From the NCBI GenBank assembly GCA_022360175.1, contig JAKSDI010000164.1:1-64000 (forward strand): a stretch of 64,000 bases of DNA, in the 5' to 3' direction. Below, piece by piece: positions 1 to 8,928 of the stretch; positions within the stretch are counted from its first letter, which is position 1, and each line of letters opens with the position of its first letter. Made by a program: the position numbers and the translations under genes. Under the pieces are notes generated by a model. That model did not search any database. It was not told the DNA's origin and worked only from the letters and a program-made list of their open reading frames with translations. The stretch comes from Chitinophagales bacterium (GTDB lineage: Bacteria; Bacteroidota; Bacteroidia; Chitinophagales; Saprospiraceae).

Positions 1-258
1 GATATAGGAAAGTTGTGAGTTAATTCTGCCTACAGAGATATTTTCCAGGCGAGATTGTCCATCTATATCGGTAACACTTCCTACTAACGGATCACTATTA
101 AGTAAAATGACTTCAGCACCTATGATTGGCATTTTGGAGTCTGTGTCTACAATAATACCCCTCACTGTTTGGCTAAGATTCTGTGCTGAAGCCATTAGCG
201 AACATAGCAACAAGGCTAGGATAATAGGGATGAGTGGAAAAAAAGTCGGATATTTCAT
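1..258 (-). CDS. Secreted CarboxypepD_reg-like domain protein, N-terminal part only
   Basis: The first 86 codons of a gene that runs off the left edge. An ATG at 258 opens a signal peptide (hydrophobic core LIPIILALLLCSLMASAQ, likely cut after ASA). The mature sequence QNLSQTVRGIIVDTDSKMPI followed by IGAEVILL, SVTDIDG and a LENISVG turn is the pattern of the carboxypeptidase regulatory-like beta-sandwich that opens many Bacteroidota outer-membrane and TonB-linked receptors. The full protein could be a SusC-type receptor, a related beta-barrel, or another secreted protein; the visible part cannot decide. The 5' leader on this strand holds two hairpins (302-363). Confidence 0.75.
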   Translation of the reverse strand, partial: MKYPTFFPLIPIILALLLCSLMASAQNLSQTVRGIIVDTDSKMPIIGAEVILLNSDPLVGSVTDIDGQSRLENISVGRINSQLSYI

Positions 259-301
259 TGTTTCAATTTTGAGTGTTAAGAATTTGTAAGACAAAGCATA
301 C

Positions 302-363
302 CCTGTTGCCAACAGGTCAATTGCTAGCAATAAAGGGCACCTCAGTCGGGTGATCTTTTATTG
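302..363 (-). promoter_or_regulatory. Hairpins in the 5' leader of the left-edge gene
   Basis: Two inverted repeats lie 45-105 bases upstream of the ATG at 258. One spans 328-363, with CAATAAAG facing CTTTTATTG around an inner CACC/GGTG. The other, at 302-316, is CCTGTT-gcc-AACAGG. They could be leader structures or a terminator/attenuator. No T-run makes either a textbook terminator. Confidence 0.35.
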
Positions 364-782
364 TTGTTTAGTTATTCGATGATGCAAAGATGTCGCGAAA
401 ACCTTTAAGAATCGTCCCGAAATACAATTGTGAACATTCAGGTGAGATGTCGTACTTCCCAAAACAAAATATAGACCAATTAGTGACGAAATAAATCCGA
501 TTAATAAATCCTAAACATGCTCTTCGCAAAATTTGTAAAATAAGTGTTATTCGTGGACTATAACTTAATCCTTATAAAGGAGAGAAGGGGTATATGAGCT
601 ACACCAAAGGAGATTGCTTGGTGAAATTAAGAATCTACAGAGATCTGCTTTTTAAAATATTATTGATCACATACATGAATCCAATAGTTGCTATCATAAG
701 CCCCATCACAATTCCGCCTAATAAAGGATGATCATGATTTGATAGGGAGTAAAGCGAGTAGCTTCTTTATGGGAATCGAACA
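364..782. other. Intergenic region without a supported gene
   Basis: Between the hairpins and the end of the TPR-AraC gene I see no convincing coding sequence. A 23-codon minus frame (635-706) encodes a hydrophobic peptide, but an in-frame stop lies just upstream of its reading context and it has no visible ribosome-binding site. It may be a remnant. Confidence 0.5.
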
Positions 783-2579
783 TTAGCTTGTTTGCTTTTT
801 TACCCAATTACTAGGGGTTGTTCCCTCTGTCTTTTTGAAAAATGCATTAAAAACAGTTTTGGAATTAAAGCCGCTTTCATAGGCCAGGCCTAGCAGTGTT
901 AAGTGGCTATTGCCGGGATCCAATGCTTTCTGTTTAAAAGCCTCTAGCCTAAAAGCATTGACATATTCATTGAAATTTTTCCCAATATGTTCGTTTAATA
1001 ACCAGGACAGTTTATTGGGATGCAGCTTCATTTTATCAGCTAGCAGTCGAAGCGAAAGGGCCGGATCTTCGTGAATCTTGTCTTCTGTTATCAGATAATC
1101 TAGTTGGTTTAAGTAGGTAGGCACATCTTCTTCTCTCAGTAACGAATTACTAATTGGTTTGATATTGACCGGACTAAGAGCAGACGTATCTTTGGTAGAT
1201 GGTGGGAAATGCATTTTATCATAAATGACCTTAAAAGAAGGTAGTTTTCTTAGGTTGTCCCATACCCAAAAATTCTTTAAAGTTACCATCATGACAGATC
1301 GCTCCTCATATGCTTTCTCCAACCAGTAAATGGCTTCTTCAGATTTGTCTAAAAGGGAATAGAGAAAAGCAGGGTCTGAAGAGTCTATATATTCTGTTTC
1401 CTTTACTGTATTATAAACTTCTGTTTTTTTGCCCATTAAAATTTTTACAACTAACATATCTAGATTGGCAATCCCTTGCCCATTAGTAAGCTCCAGGGCT
1501 TGATTGATGTCAGCAAATGCTTCTTTATATTTTCCCAGATAGCCCCAAACCAAACCACGGAAGCGTAAGGCTTCTCCAAATTGGGGGTCAATTTCCAGAG
1601 CGGCACTAAATGCAGTGATTGCCTGCTCGAATTTGCGGCAAAAATAATAAGTCAGGCCCAACTGCCAGTGAGAAATGGCATGGATCGGATCGGTTTCTAT
1701 AATTTGTTCTGTCACCTGAATGGCCCGCTCAAAATCTTCCTCAATAAAGATATAATAATAGGTGATGAATTCATTTTGATTGGGAAGGCCAGACTGTACT
1801 GCATTATTGTAGGCTTCTAAAGCTGCTTCCCAATCCCAGTCATAAAATAGCTTGACATAAGCTAATACTTTATGTCCCTGGGCATTTTTTGAATTTAATT
1901 CGATCGCTTTTTCTGCGGCTTGTCGGGCGCGTTTGTGAGCTTCTGTCGTAGATAACATTCCAAAACCTGCAGCATGAAGATAAGCTTCTCCTAGAGCAGA
2001 ATAAGCTTCCGAATAAGTAGGGGCAAGCTGAGTCGCATTAGTGAAAAGATGTAATGCTCTTTTTATATCACTAAAATCTTTTCTTTTTAGATAGTAGTTG
2101 CCCTTAAGTACCAGCTCATATGCCTCTATATTTTTAGTAGGAATGTGATGTAGGCTAGCGGGAATTTCCAGATGGCCATAATTTTCCCGAATTTGATCAG
2201 CTATTAATTCACTGATTTCATCTTGCAACGCAAAAATATCTTCCATTTCACGGTCATAATTTTTTGACCAGAAATGTACGCCATCCTCAGCATTAATCAA
2301 CTGCGCGGTTATACGCACTCTGTTTTGTACTTTTCGAACACTTCCTTCCAAAATGGTCGTAACCCCCAGTTTTTCAGCAATTGTTCGGATGTCAATATTC
2401 GTATTCTTAAAAGCAAAAGAGGAAGTACGGGCAATCACTTTCAATCCCCGGATTTTAGTAAGCGCATTGATGATCTCTTCTGTAATTCCGTCGCTAAAGT
2501 ACTCATTATCAGGATCGGTACTCATATTAACAAAAGGAAGGACGGCTATAGATTTGTGGCTGGTGTGCTCCAATTTCAT
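783..2579 (-). CDS. TolB-like/TPR/AraC-type one-component regulator
   Basis: A 598-residue cytoplasmic protein with three parts. Residues 9-140 match the TolB-like N-terminal domain seen in adenylate-cyclase-associated proteins (SIAVLPFVNMS, EYFSDGITEEIINAL). Residues about 150-440 are TPR-like helical repeats (EAYSALGEAYLHAAG, ISHWQLGLTYYFC, GEALRFRGLVWGYLGKY). Residues about 490-598 form an AraC-type double helix-turn-helix ending in the usual GFNSKTVFNAFFKKTEG signature. No membrane segment is present, so it should sense something in the cytoplasm through the TPR or TolB part and bind DNA. This architecture is common in Bacteroidota, but targets are rarely known. Its neighbour on the same strand is a lipoprotein with a subtilase gene beyond it, which may be a target but this is not shown. 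Confidence 0.85.
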   Translation of the reverse strand: MKLEHTSHKSIAVLPFVNMSTDPDNEYFSDGITEEIINALTKIRGLKVIARTSSFAFKNTNIDIRTIAEKLGVTTILEGSVRKVQNRVRITAQLINAEDGVHFWSKNYDREMEDIFALQDEISELIADQIRENYGHLEIPASLHHIPTKNIEAYELVLKGNYYLKRKDFSDIKRALHLFTNATQLAPTYSEAYSALGEAYLHAAGFGMLSTTEAHKRARQAAEKAIELNSKNAQGHKVLAYVKLFYDWDWEAALEAYNNAVQSGLPNQNEFITYYYIFIEEDFERAIQVTEQIIETDPIHAISHWQLGLTYYFCRKFEQAITAFSAALEIDPQFGEALRFRGLVWGYLGKYKEAFADINQALELTNGQGIANLDMLVVKILMGKKTEVYNTVKETEYIDSSDPAFLYSLLDKSEEAIYWLEKAYEERSVMMVTLKNFWVWDNLRKLPSFKVIYDKMHFPPSTKDTSALSPVNIKPISNSLLREEDVPTYLNQLDYLITEDKIHEDPALSLRLLADKMKLHPNKLSWLLNEHIGKNFNEYVNAFRLEAFKQKALDPGNSHLTLLGLAYESGFNSKTVFNAFFKKTEGTTPSNWVKKQTS

Positions 2580-2631
2580 TCAGATTGATCTTTCTTTAGA
2601 AATGCTAACATAACACTTCTAAAGCTAGCTT

Positions 2632-2639
2632 CAAAAGTA
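2632..2639 (-). promoter_or_regulatory. Bacteroidota-type -7 box of the TPR-AraC gene
   Basis: On the minus strand this reads TACTTTTG, an exact match to the Bacteroidota -7 consensus TAnnTTTG, about 55 bases before the ATG at 2579. I could not find a convincing TTG at the -33 position, so the call rests on one box. Confidence 0.4.
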
Positions 2640-2660
2640 ATGAGAATTGGAATGATTGTT

Positions 2661-3017
2661 TTATCGGCGCGGATTCCGCAATTCTATTACTTTGTCAAAT
2701 TCTGCTTCAGTAACATATGGAGAGTCTTTAATAATCTTCAACATCTTAGGCGGTTCTATAGTACTCGTATCATAAGTGAATAACCAAAGATTGGTTGCTT
2801 TACTGATTGCCTTATCCATTTTGAGATTGTAAGGCCGATATTCATCCGTCAGTTGTCGAGGGGTGACTCGATCTTTTAATTGTACAATTAGAGCATCTTC
2901 TATGTAAACAGGAGTATCGGCAGTAGTTTTAGAAGTGTCAGTGTTTTTTTGTGTATTACAAGCGTATACCAATAAGAAAGAGAGTAAAAAGACAGTTCGA
3001 AAGATGGATAGATTCAT
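2661..3017 (-). CDS. Small lipoprotein resembling a detached subtilase prodomain
   Basis: A 118-residue protein with a lipoprotein signal (FLLVYAC, lipidated Cys at residue 20). The mature part (residues 40-118) aligns by eye with the prodomain of the subtilase encoded just upstream. Here IVQLKDRVTPRQLTDEY and IIKDSPYVTEAEFDKVIELR match GEILIKL and LWRDPTVEIAQFNHFIETR in the protease, in the same order and spacing. Subtilase prodomains of the I9/Fervidolysin type act as intramolecular chaperones and inhibitors. A free, membrane-anchored copy could therefore inhibit or help fold the secreted protease; that role is inference. It begins 94 bases after the protease gene on the same strand, so co-transcription is likely. 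Confidence 0.6.
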   Translation of the reverse strand: MNLSIFRTVFLLSFLLVYACNTQKNTDTSKTTADTPVYIEDALIVQLKDRVTPRQLTDEYRPYNLKMDKAISKATNLWLFTYDTSTIEPPKMLKIIKDSPYVTEAEFDKVIELRNPRR

Positions 3018-3111
3018 TGGATCCTTTTTAGAAAGTTTATCAATAAATATAAAAAACTATTGATCAGGAGTGCTATAACACTCCCAACCAATAGCAAAAT
3101 TAAACAGGATG

Positions 3112-6072
3112 TTAATCCATTTTCATCATCTTCCTAGCAAGGTATTTCCCATCAGAAGTTTGAATTTTTATAAAATAAACTCCTGCTGGCAGCTTATCTC
3201 CATTGAAAATAACTCGCTGCGTTTCTTTAGAAATGTTTGTCAATTGTTGCGACTGAATGCTTTGTCCAAACTGATTGACTAATTGAATTTCAACTTCGTC
3301 TTTACGATCTGTAAAAGAAAAATCAACTCTTACTTTATCACTAAATGGATTAGGATAAATTTTAAGGTGTGTTACTTCTTTGTTTAAATCATTGGTATTC
3401 ACAAGACAATCAGTAGTAAATACAAGGCTTGCAGAATACTCACTTTCTTCTTCACTGCATACGGATTTAATCTGTGCTTCGTATTCACTACACTCCTGTA
3501 GGTTTTCTATTGCCAAAGTATTGGTATTGGAAGTCAATTCTGTCCAATTAGATTCACTGCTGAGTTTGTAGCGTATTTTATAAGAATTGGCAGAAGTTGA
3601 TTCCCAGTTGAGGTTGACAATAGTCGTTTCTACGCTCATGGTATCCAGGTTGGCTGGTATATTACAAGGAGCTGTACCTTCTACAATATTGACACAGTAA
3701 TCCTCTATTTCACCATAATCACTACTGACTGTACAAGCAGAAGATGGAAGCTCATCATAAGACATGATAATTCGCATTCGTGTAATTCCTAAAGCAGCAT
3801 CTCCTGGAATGTTTATACTGCCCGTTACAGCTGCCTGGGTTGCTGTTGATTCATATACTGCCTCGCCAGCATCTTCAAAATCTCCATCCTGATTAAAGTC
3901 AATCCATACTTTGAAGTACTCCTCATATTGTTGACCTGAAAAACCAGGAGTAAGTGTTATGTCATAAGGATTATTAGTAGCCAGGTCTGTAGTATTGCCA
4001 CCTGAAAAGTCTCCATATCCGCTATTATTACCAGAAACATTTTGTAGCGTATTGATGCTAACAGCTTCAATCCATTCGCTACCTGCATCTAATTGTGGTG
4101 GCTCGCAGTAGCTGAGGTCAAAACAAGCTCCACAGCCTTGTGTTTTGAAAGTGGTGCTGGTGCTGTATTCTGTTGTTTCGCTAGCACAAACCGTTTGTAT
4201 TTGCACTTCATATTCTGTGCAGCCTGCTAAATCAGAAAAGTTGAAATCAGTATCTGTCGTATTGCTTTCCTCCCAATCAGCAGTTCCTATTGGCCGTATA
4301 CGTATATTATAACTTTGAGCTGCCAAAATACTACTCCAGCTAGCAGCAGCGCTTGTTTCCGTAATATTGCTGATTGCTAAGTCAGAAGGAGCTTCACAGC
4401 AGCCATCTGTTTTAAAGGTATAGATCGCAGAATATTCAGAGTTGATGGTGTCACAATGGCTTATGACCTGAAACTCATAGTCTGTACAAGCAATAAGCAT
4501 AGACAATGGATAAGGAGAGGTGGCATCGTCAACGATGGTCCAATCTGCTGCACCAACTTGACGCCAGCGTAGGGTATCAGAAATACTATTGTCGGTATTG
4601 TTCCAGTTCAGTGTCGCTTCGGTATCTGTCAGTCCAGTAGTTGCAAGTCCAGATGGGGCAGGGCAGGGGCCACAATCTTCCATTAGGAGTTGCATACTAT
4701 TGTGAATATTGAGCCGGCCTCCCGTTACAGTAATATCTTGTATAGATGCATTTGGTACTACTCCGTCGAGGATATATTCTCTTATTAAAAGCGCGGCAGC
4801 TCCGGGATCTGATTTTGCTAATGATGCTATATTAGAACATGGGGCAGAATAGAGCAAACCAATAGCACCTGCAACATGTGGGGTGGCTCCTGATGTTCCT
4901 CCAAAACCACTATAAGAGTTATTGGATGCAGTAGTCCAGGTGCCTTCTCCAAAAGCTCCTAAGTCTACATGGACAGCTCCCCATCCAGCCGGTACATTTT
5001 TCTCATCATTGTGGTTTAAGTTGGTGATTGACAGGAGGTAATCACTCGGACAGGTTGTAGGTAAATCGCCAATAGCATCTACATCAGCATTCGCATTGGT
5101 GGTTGCTCCTGCATTTAAGATGCCGTGTACGCCAAGGGTATCATAAAAAGCACACCAAAGAGGAGCATTGGAAGGTTGCCCTCCATCTACACCCCAGGAT
5201 GCATTAGTTGCTACTACAAAAGCGCCTTCTTCACCATCGGTTTCATTATATCTTTTTCTAAAGGTCAAAGGGTAGGAGTAAGCTTCCAAAACTTCACTTT
5301 CAACACCTGTACCACCAGATATCAGCATCATCTTTACATCCCAGCTCATCCCTGCTACACCAATACCATTATTACCTTTTGCCCCTACTATTCCAGCTAC
5401 AGGCGTTCCATGCCAAACTGCATTTCCCTGAGTTACATTATCGTTGTCGTTGGCTGTGTTCCAGCCTCTATAATCATCTACAAAGCCATTATTATCATCA
5501 TCAATCCCATTGTTTGGTATTTCAGCATAGTTGTACCAAATGTTATCCTGAAGATCTTCGTGATCAATTTCAAAACCTCCATCAATAATACATACAACGA
5601 TGGTATCGCCATCAGCAGTTACTCCTCCGGTTGTAATATCCCAGGCCAGGTCCGCATCAATATCGGCTCCGGCAGCACCTCCACTTTGTCCTGTATTGAT
5701 ATATTGCCATTGCTGATCAAACTGAGGATCATCAGGAGTGGTAGATCGGGTTTCTATAAAGTGATTGAATTGAGCAATTTCAACAGTAGGATCACGCCAT
5801 AAAGCATCCAGCATTTGTTGTTCGCTGATCTTCCGCCAATCAAAAGTGACAGAATAAATATTCATCGGATTAGAAATCTTTTTTCCCAACCGGATATCGG
5901 TTGGCAATCCATTGAACCGTTGATGCTTTTGTATTAATTCGTGAGGATTGTTTTCTGCATATAATTTTATCAATATCTCGCCCTGTACGTGATCAAGCCG
6001 TTGGGCCAACATAGGGGTTGCAAAAAGAAAGGAAAGTAAATAGATTAAAAAGTGGAATCTTAGTGTCTGCAT
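3112..6072 (-). CDS. Secreted subtilisin-like serine protease with FN3 and GEVED domains, T9SS cargo
   Basis: A 986-residue protein. A signal peptide ends near residue 23. A prodomain (25-108) precedes an S8 catalytic domain (about 118-465) with Asp164 in IIDGG, His221 in HGTPVAG and Ser394 in GGTSGATPHVAG. Three fibronectin type III-like modules follow, ending in CEAPSDLAIS, CTEYEVQIQ and ECSEYEAQIKSVC patterns, with a GEVED domain between the second and third (FKVWIDFNQDGDFEDAG). The last ~80 residues are a type A T9SS sorting domain (LKIYPNPFSDKV ... GVYFIKIQTSDGKYLARK). The stretch that normally holds the oxyanion-hole Asn (AAGN) reads NAGATTNAN, so that residue may be shifted. It is expected to be exported by T9SS and released or surface-bound, cleaving proteins outside the cell. 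The lipoprotein just downstream resembles its prodomain. Confidence 0.93.
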   Translation of the reverse strand: MQTLRFHFLIYLLSFLFATPMLAQRLDHVQGEILIKLYAENNPHELIQKHQRFNGLPTDIRLGKKISNPMNIYSVTFDWRKISEQQMLDALWRDPTVEIAQFNHFIETRSTTPDDPQFDQQWQYINTGQSGGAAGADIDADLAWDITTGGVTADGDTIVVCIIDGGFEIDHEDLQDNIWYNYAEIPNNGIDDDNNGFVDDYRGWNTANDNDNVTQGNAVWHGTPVAGIVGAKGNNGIGVAGMSWDVKMMLISGGTGVESEVLEAYSYPLTFRKRYNETDGEEGAFVVATNASWGVDGGQPSNAPLWCAFYDTLGVHGILNAGATTNANADVDAIGDLPTTCPSDYLLSITNLNHNDEKNVPAGWGAVHVDLGAFGEGTWTTASNNSYSGFGGTSGATPHVAGAIGLLYSAPCSNIASLAKSDPGAAALLIREYILDGVVPNASIQDITVTGGRLNIHNSMQLLMEDCGPCPAPSGLATTGLTDTEATLNWNNTDNSISDTLRWRQVGAADWTIVDDATSPYPLSMLIACTDYEFQVISHCDTINSEYSAIYTFKTDGCCEAPSDLAISNITETSAAASWSSILAAQSYNIRIRPIGTADWEESNTTDTDFNFSDLAGCTEYEVQIQTVCASETTEYSTSTTFKTQGCGACFDLSYCEPPQLDAGSEWIEAVSINTLQNVSGNNSGYGDFSGGNTTDLATNNPYDITLTPGFSGQQYEEYFKVWIDFNQDGDFEDAGEAVYESTATQAAVTGSINIPGDAALGITRMRIIMSYDELPSSACTVSSDYGEIEDYCVNIVEGTAPCNIPANLDTMSVETTIVNLNWESTSANSYKIRYKLSSESNWTELTSNTNTLAIENLQECSEYEAQIKSVCSEEESEYSASLVFTTDCLVNTNDLNKEVTHLKIYPNPFSDKVRVDFSFTDRKDEVEIQLVNQFGQSIQSQQLTNISKETQRVIFNGDKLPAGVYFIKIQTSDGKYLARKMMKMD

Positions 6073-6241
6073 TCTGTATTTGTTTAATTCATTTAATGAT
6101 CTACATCTAAGTCGAATGAAAGAGAATTTCCCCCTATTGTGATAGATGGATATTTTTCTCTTTTGTCCTAATGAATACCTTTAGCACAACTTTTTATGTG
6201 ATTTTCAGACATTCCTTTGTATTAATGGCTTCGTTTTTTAT

Positions 6242-6660
6242 GCTTGAATTTATTCATATGGACCTAAGTGCCAAGACAAATTAAATCACATATTATTTTG
6301 AGTTGCTTTTTATTCCATGCTGTGTTAAAAAGCCTCAGTGAAGCACCACTTCACTTACGTTTTTTACTCGGTCAGGCCTCGTGAGAAAAGTTGCCTTACT
6401 TGAAATAAAAATCTTTCTCAATATAATGGTAACTCAATTTTGTCCTGGCACTTACTAAGGATGTCTTGTGTTTGCTAGTCTTCAGCTACCTGTCTACCTG
6501 CGATTAGCAGACCAGGTTTTCGCCCCGTACTTTACCGCTACAGGTCCGCCAAGGACAAGTATGAAATTTGCCTTATCTTCGCGGAAACGGCTATGTGTAG
6601 GCAGGCCAGCAATAACAGGCCATTTCTATCAGTTTTACCAGAAAAGTTCTAAACCAGTTC
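6242..6660 (-). repeat. MITE-like element, copy A, interrupted by a second element
   Basis: Read on the minus strand this matches the element at 39001-39167. Its outer end AACTGGTTTAGAACTTTTC corresponds to AACTGGTTTAGACTTTTC there. The core AAAGTACGGGGCGAAAA is shared exactly. The far end keeps TTTATTCATA and GACCTA. The copy is longer than the 167-bp relative because 6265-6454 is an insertion and the centre carries extra sequence. It fills most of the gap between the subtilase and the CHU_C gene, and no open frame in it looks like a gene. Confidence 0.6.
6265..6454. mobile_element. Nested inverted-repeat element inside MITE copy A
   Basis: A 190-bp segment with near-perfect terminal inverted repeats. 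The left end TAAGTGCCAAGACAAA faces the reverse complement of TTTGTCCTGGCACTTA, 15 of 16 matching. Its flanks continue the interrupted copy A (GACCTA before, CTAAGG after), and a CTA on each side could be the target duplication. It encodes nothing obvious. An internal hairpin AGTGAAG/CTTCACT lies near 6340. Confidence 0.5.
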
Positions 6661-6661
6661 C

Positions 6662-8662
6662 TTATCTAAGAAGATGTACACTTCCATGATAGAGTATGAC
6701 TTCATTGTCAATAAACTCTATTTCTGCAAAATAGGTATAAGTGGCTTTGCCTAAGAGTTTGCCCTGCTTTCTTCCATCCCATCCGTAAGTAGCATCATTA
6801 GGCTGAAAATCTTTTGCTTCATAGACTAAGCCTCCCCAGCGATCAAATATTTTGAAGTGCTTTATTTGTACAATGCCTTTTCCTGCATTGATGGAAAATA
6901 AATCATTGGCACCATCTCCATTAGGTGAAAAAGCATTGGGGATATATACATTACGTTTTTTGTCTACAAATACAATAATTTCAGCATTGGCTGTACATCC
7001 GTTAATGTCTTTCAGGCTAAGTTGATAAGTGCTAGTCTGCAGAGGGATTGCCTGGCGACTTAAACAATCGGTACAATCTGGATAAGGAGGTTGCCAGGAT
7101 GCATGATCAATCTGCTGAAATGGAATATTGGTTTGGGCATTTAAATGAATTTCATCACCCAGGAAAATGGATAGAGATTCTTTACCAAAATCGAGTAAGA
7201 GGGGTTCCAGCTCAACAATAGAAAGCGTGGTATCCCATTCGCATCCGGTTGCATCTTTTATAGTGATTATATAATCGCCTTTTGCTAAGTCGTTTTTTGC
7301 AGCAGAAGATTGAAAGGAATTCCCGTTAAACGAATATTGAAATGGCGGACTACCTCCTTCTACAGAATTAATTTGGATGCTTCCTGTTTGTTCACCATAA
7401 CAAGCCTGCTTTAAAGTGAAAAGAGCTCCACTGGGTACTGCATCATTGAGGCTTATGTTTACAACATCTGTATCTACGCAATCATTGACAAGATTGGTGA
7501 CCTGTAAGGTATAAATGCCGGGCTGCTCAATAAGAGGCATCAGGGTATTGGCTCCGCTTATAATGTTTCCCGGAGGAGAAGAAGTCCATAGATATACAAA
7601 ATTATGTCCTGTAGAAGAACCACTGCCATCAAGACTTAAGCTGGGGTTAAGGCAATTGAGTTCTCCATCGCTCCCCGCTATTGAGATTGGGGTTTGAATA
7701 TCTCGGAAAACAGGTATTGAAGAGGTCGATGTACATGTTGAAGATGGATCCGTCACAGTAACCTGATATAAACCAGGAGCATCAATAAGAGGCATCGCTG
7801 TATTGGCATCAGAAATGATATTTCCATCATTGGTTGACCAGGCAAAACTAGCAGGGGCAATATCACTATTTGCCTGGAGCCTTATGGTCATATTGCTTAA
7901 GCAGTTGATGGTGTCTGGAGTAGCAATGCTAATAGTAGGAACTGCGTTTAATTCTACTTCTATACTCGTTGAATCGCTGCAACCATTAATGTCCTGAACT
8001 TTCACCCAATAAGTTCCCGATGCATCAATCTCTATAGATGAATTGCTATTATCAGTTAAAATATTTCCATTTGTGCTGCTCCATTCAAAAGATAGATTAT
8101 CGCTGGCTCCTATCACATTAGCCTTAAGGTTTGATGTACTATTTTCGCAAAGAACATTTTCTTGTTCGATACTTACATCAGTAGGAGAGAGGATAGTGCC
8201 ACTGATGACGTGGAAAGTATAATCACATACATCACCGTTTTTTCCATCTATCATGAGGTAATAAATATTGCCGATTGTTAAGTTCACTGCATTAACGGTC
8301 CCTGATGTGTTGACACCATCGACACAATTAGAAACGGAAGTGAAAAAATTACAATCCGCTGTAGAAAATATTTGTGCTTGAATACCTGATCCTTGATTGC
8401 AATTAGATACAGTGATTTCTAAAACAAATTCTTCAGACCCGGCAATGAACCTGACCCAATTATTATTTTCTACCTGTCCGCAAAAAGCATTCGGTGTTCC
8501 ACTATTGGTAGCAGCAGAATTATTAGAACAATAAGCATCCAGGTCACAGAGCAAGGGAGCTTCATCACAGGTGTTTGATGGTGGTAATGGGAAGTCACAG
8601 GGCTGTGCGCTTGCAATGTACATCGACAGGGATAAAATAATATAGCTAAGAATGGTTCGCAT
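6662..8662 (-). CDS. Secreted surface protein with Ig/PKD-like modules and a CHU_C type B sorting domain
   Basis: A 666-residue protein starting with a signal peptide (ILSLSMYIASAQ). The N-terminal ~140 residues are the Cys-rich domain often found in gliding-motility-associated proteins (CDLDAYCSNNS, NNWVRFIAGSEEF, YYLMIDGKNGD). Three PKD/Ig-like modules follow (repeated NGNILTDNS / DGNIISDANT / PGNIISGANT), then one SprB-like module (ACYGEQTGSIQI, GGSPPFQYSFNG). The end is a T9SS type B (CHU_C) domain with IPNAFSPNGDGANDLF and YGWDGRKQGK. It should be exported by T9SS and held on the surface as an adhesin or structural protein. The partner or ligand is unknown. Confidence 0.9.
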   Translation of the reverse strand: MRTILSYIILSLSMYIASAQPCDFPLPPSNTCDEAPLLCDLDAYCSNNSAATNSGTPNAFCGQVENNNWVRFIAGSEEFVLEITVSNCNQGSGIQAQIFSTADCNFFTSVSNCVDGVNTSGTVNAVNLTIGNIYYLMIDGKNGDVCDYTFHVISGTILSPTDVSIEQENVLCENSTSNLKANVIGASDNLSFEWSSTNGNILTDNSNSSIEIDASGTYWVKVQDINGCSDSTSIEVELNAVPTISIATPDTINCLSNMTIRLQANSDIAPASFAWSTNDGNIISDANTAMPLIDAPGLYQVTVTDPSSTCTSTSSIPVFRDIQTPISIAGSDGELNCLNPSLSLDGSGSSTGHNFVYLWTSSPPGNIISGANTLMPLIEQPGIYTLQVTNLVNDCVDTDVVNISLNDAVPSGALFTLKQACYGEQTGSIQINSVEGGSPPFQYSFNGNSFQSSAAKNDLAKGDYIITIKDATGCEWDTTLSIVELEPLLLDFGKESLSIFLGDEIHLNAQTNIPFQQIDHASWQPPYPDCTDCLSRQAIPLQTSTYQLSLKDINGCTANAEIIVFVDKKRNVYIPNAFSPNGDGANDLFSINAGKGIVQIKHFKIFDRWGGLVYEAKDFQPNDATYGWDGRKQGKLLGKATYTYFAEIEFIDNEVILYHGSVHLLR

Positions 8663-8928
8663 ATCTTTTGAAGTATTGAAAGGAGAAAAGTGTAGTGTAA
8701 TTCTAAAAAAAGAAGAGGCTGTCTCTTATAACTGATTCCCGAAGATATCCCATCCAATTAGACTATAAGCCTAATTGTAATTTGTGTAAGCCTGCCCAAT
8801 GTCCGCAAATAGACATGCCTCTGTGATCTATGGAAAGCAGGTGATAACAGGTCATTTCTGTGAAAAATGGCCTGTTAAGACAACCTCCTCACTTTAAACT
8901 CTACTCTAATTATAAACCCAGTTTATTC
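8663..8928. other. Intergenic region with a diverged repeat fragment
   Basis: No gene is supported here. The stretch around 8845-8880 holds GATAACAGGTCATTTCTGT, which resembles AATAACAGGCCATTTCTAT in MITE copy A, and an inverted pair ACAGGTCATTT/AAATGGCCTGT. It may be a decayed copy. Confidence 0.3.

Noticed and set aside
635-706. 23-residue hydrophobic peptide frame on the minus strand
   Set aside because: No ribosome-binding site, an upstream in-frame stop close by, and no partner. It could be a remnant of a membrane protein.
5125-5802. 225-codon open frame on the plus strand inside the subtilase gene
   Set aside because: It is antisense to the conserved catalytic domain, its translation is low-complexity and it has no family pattern.
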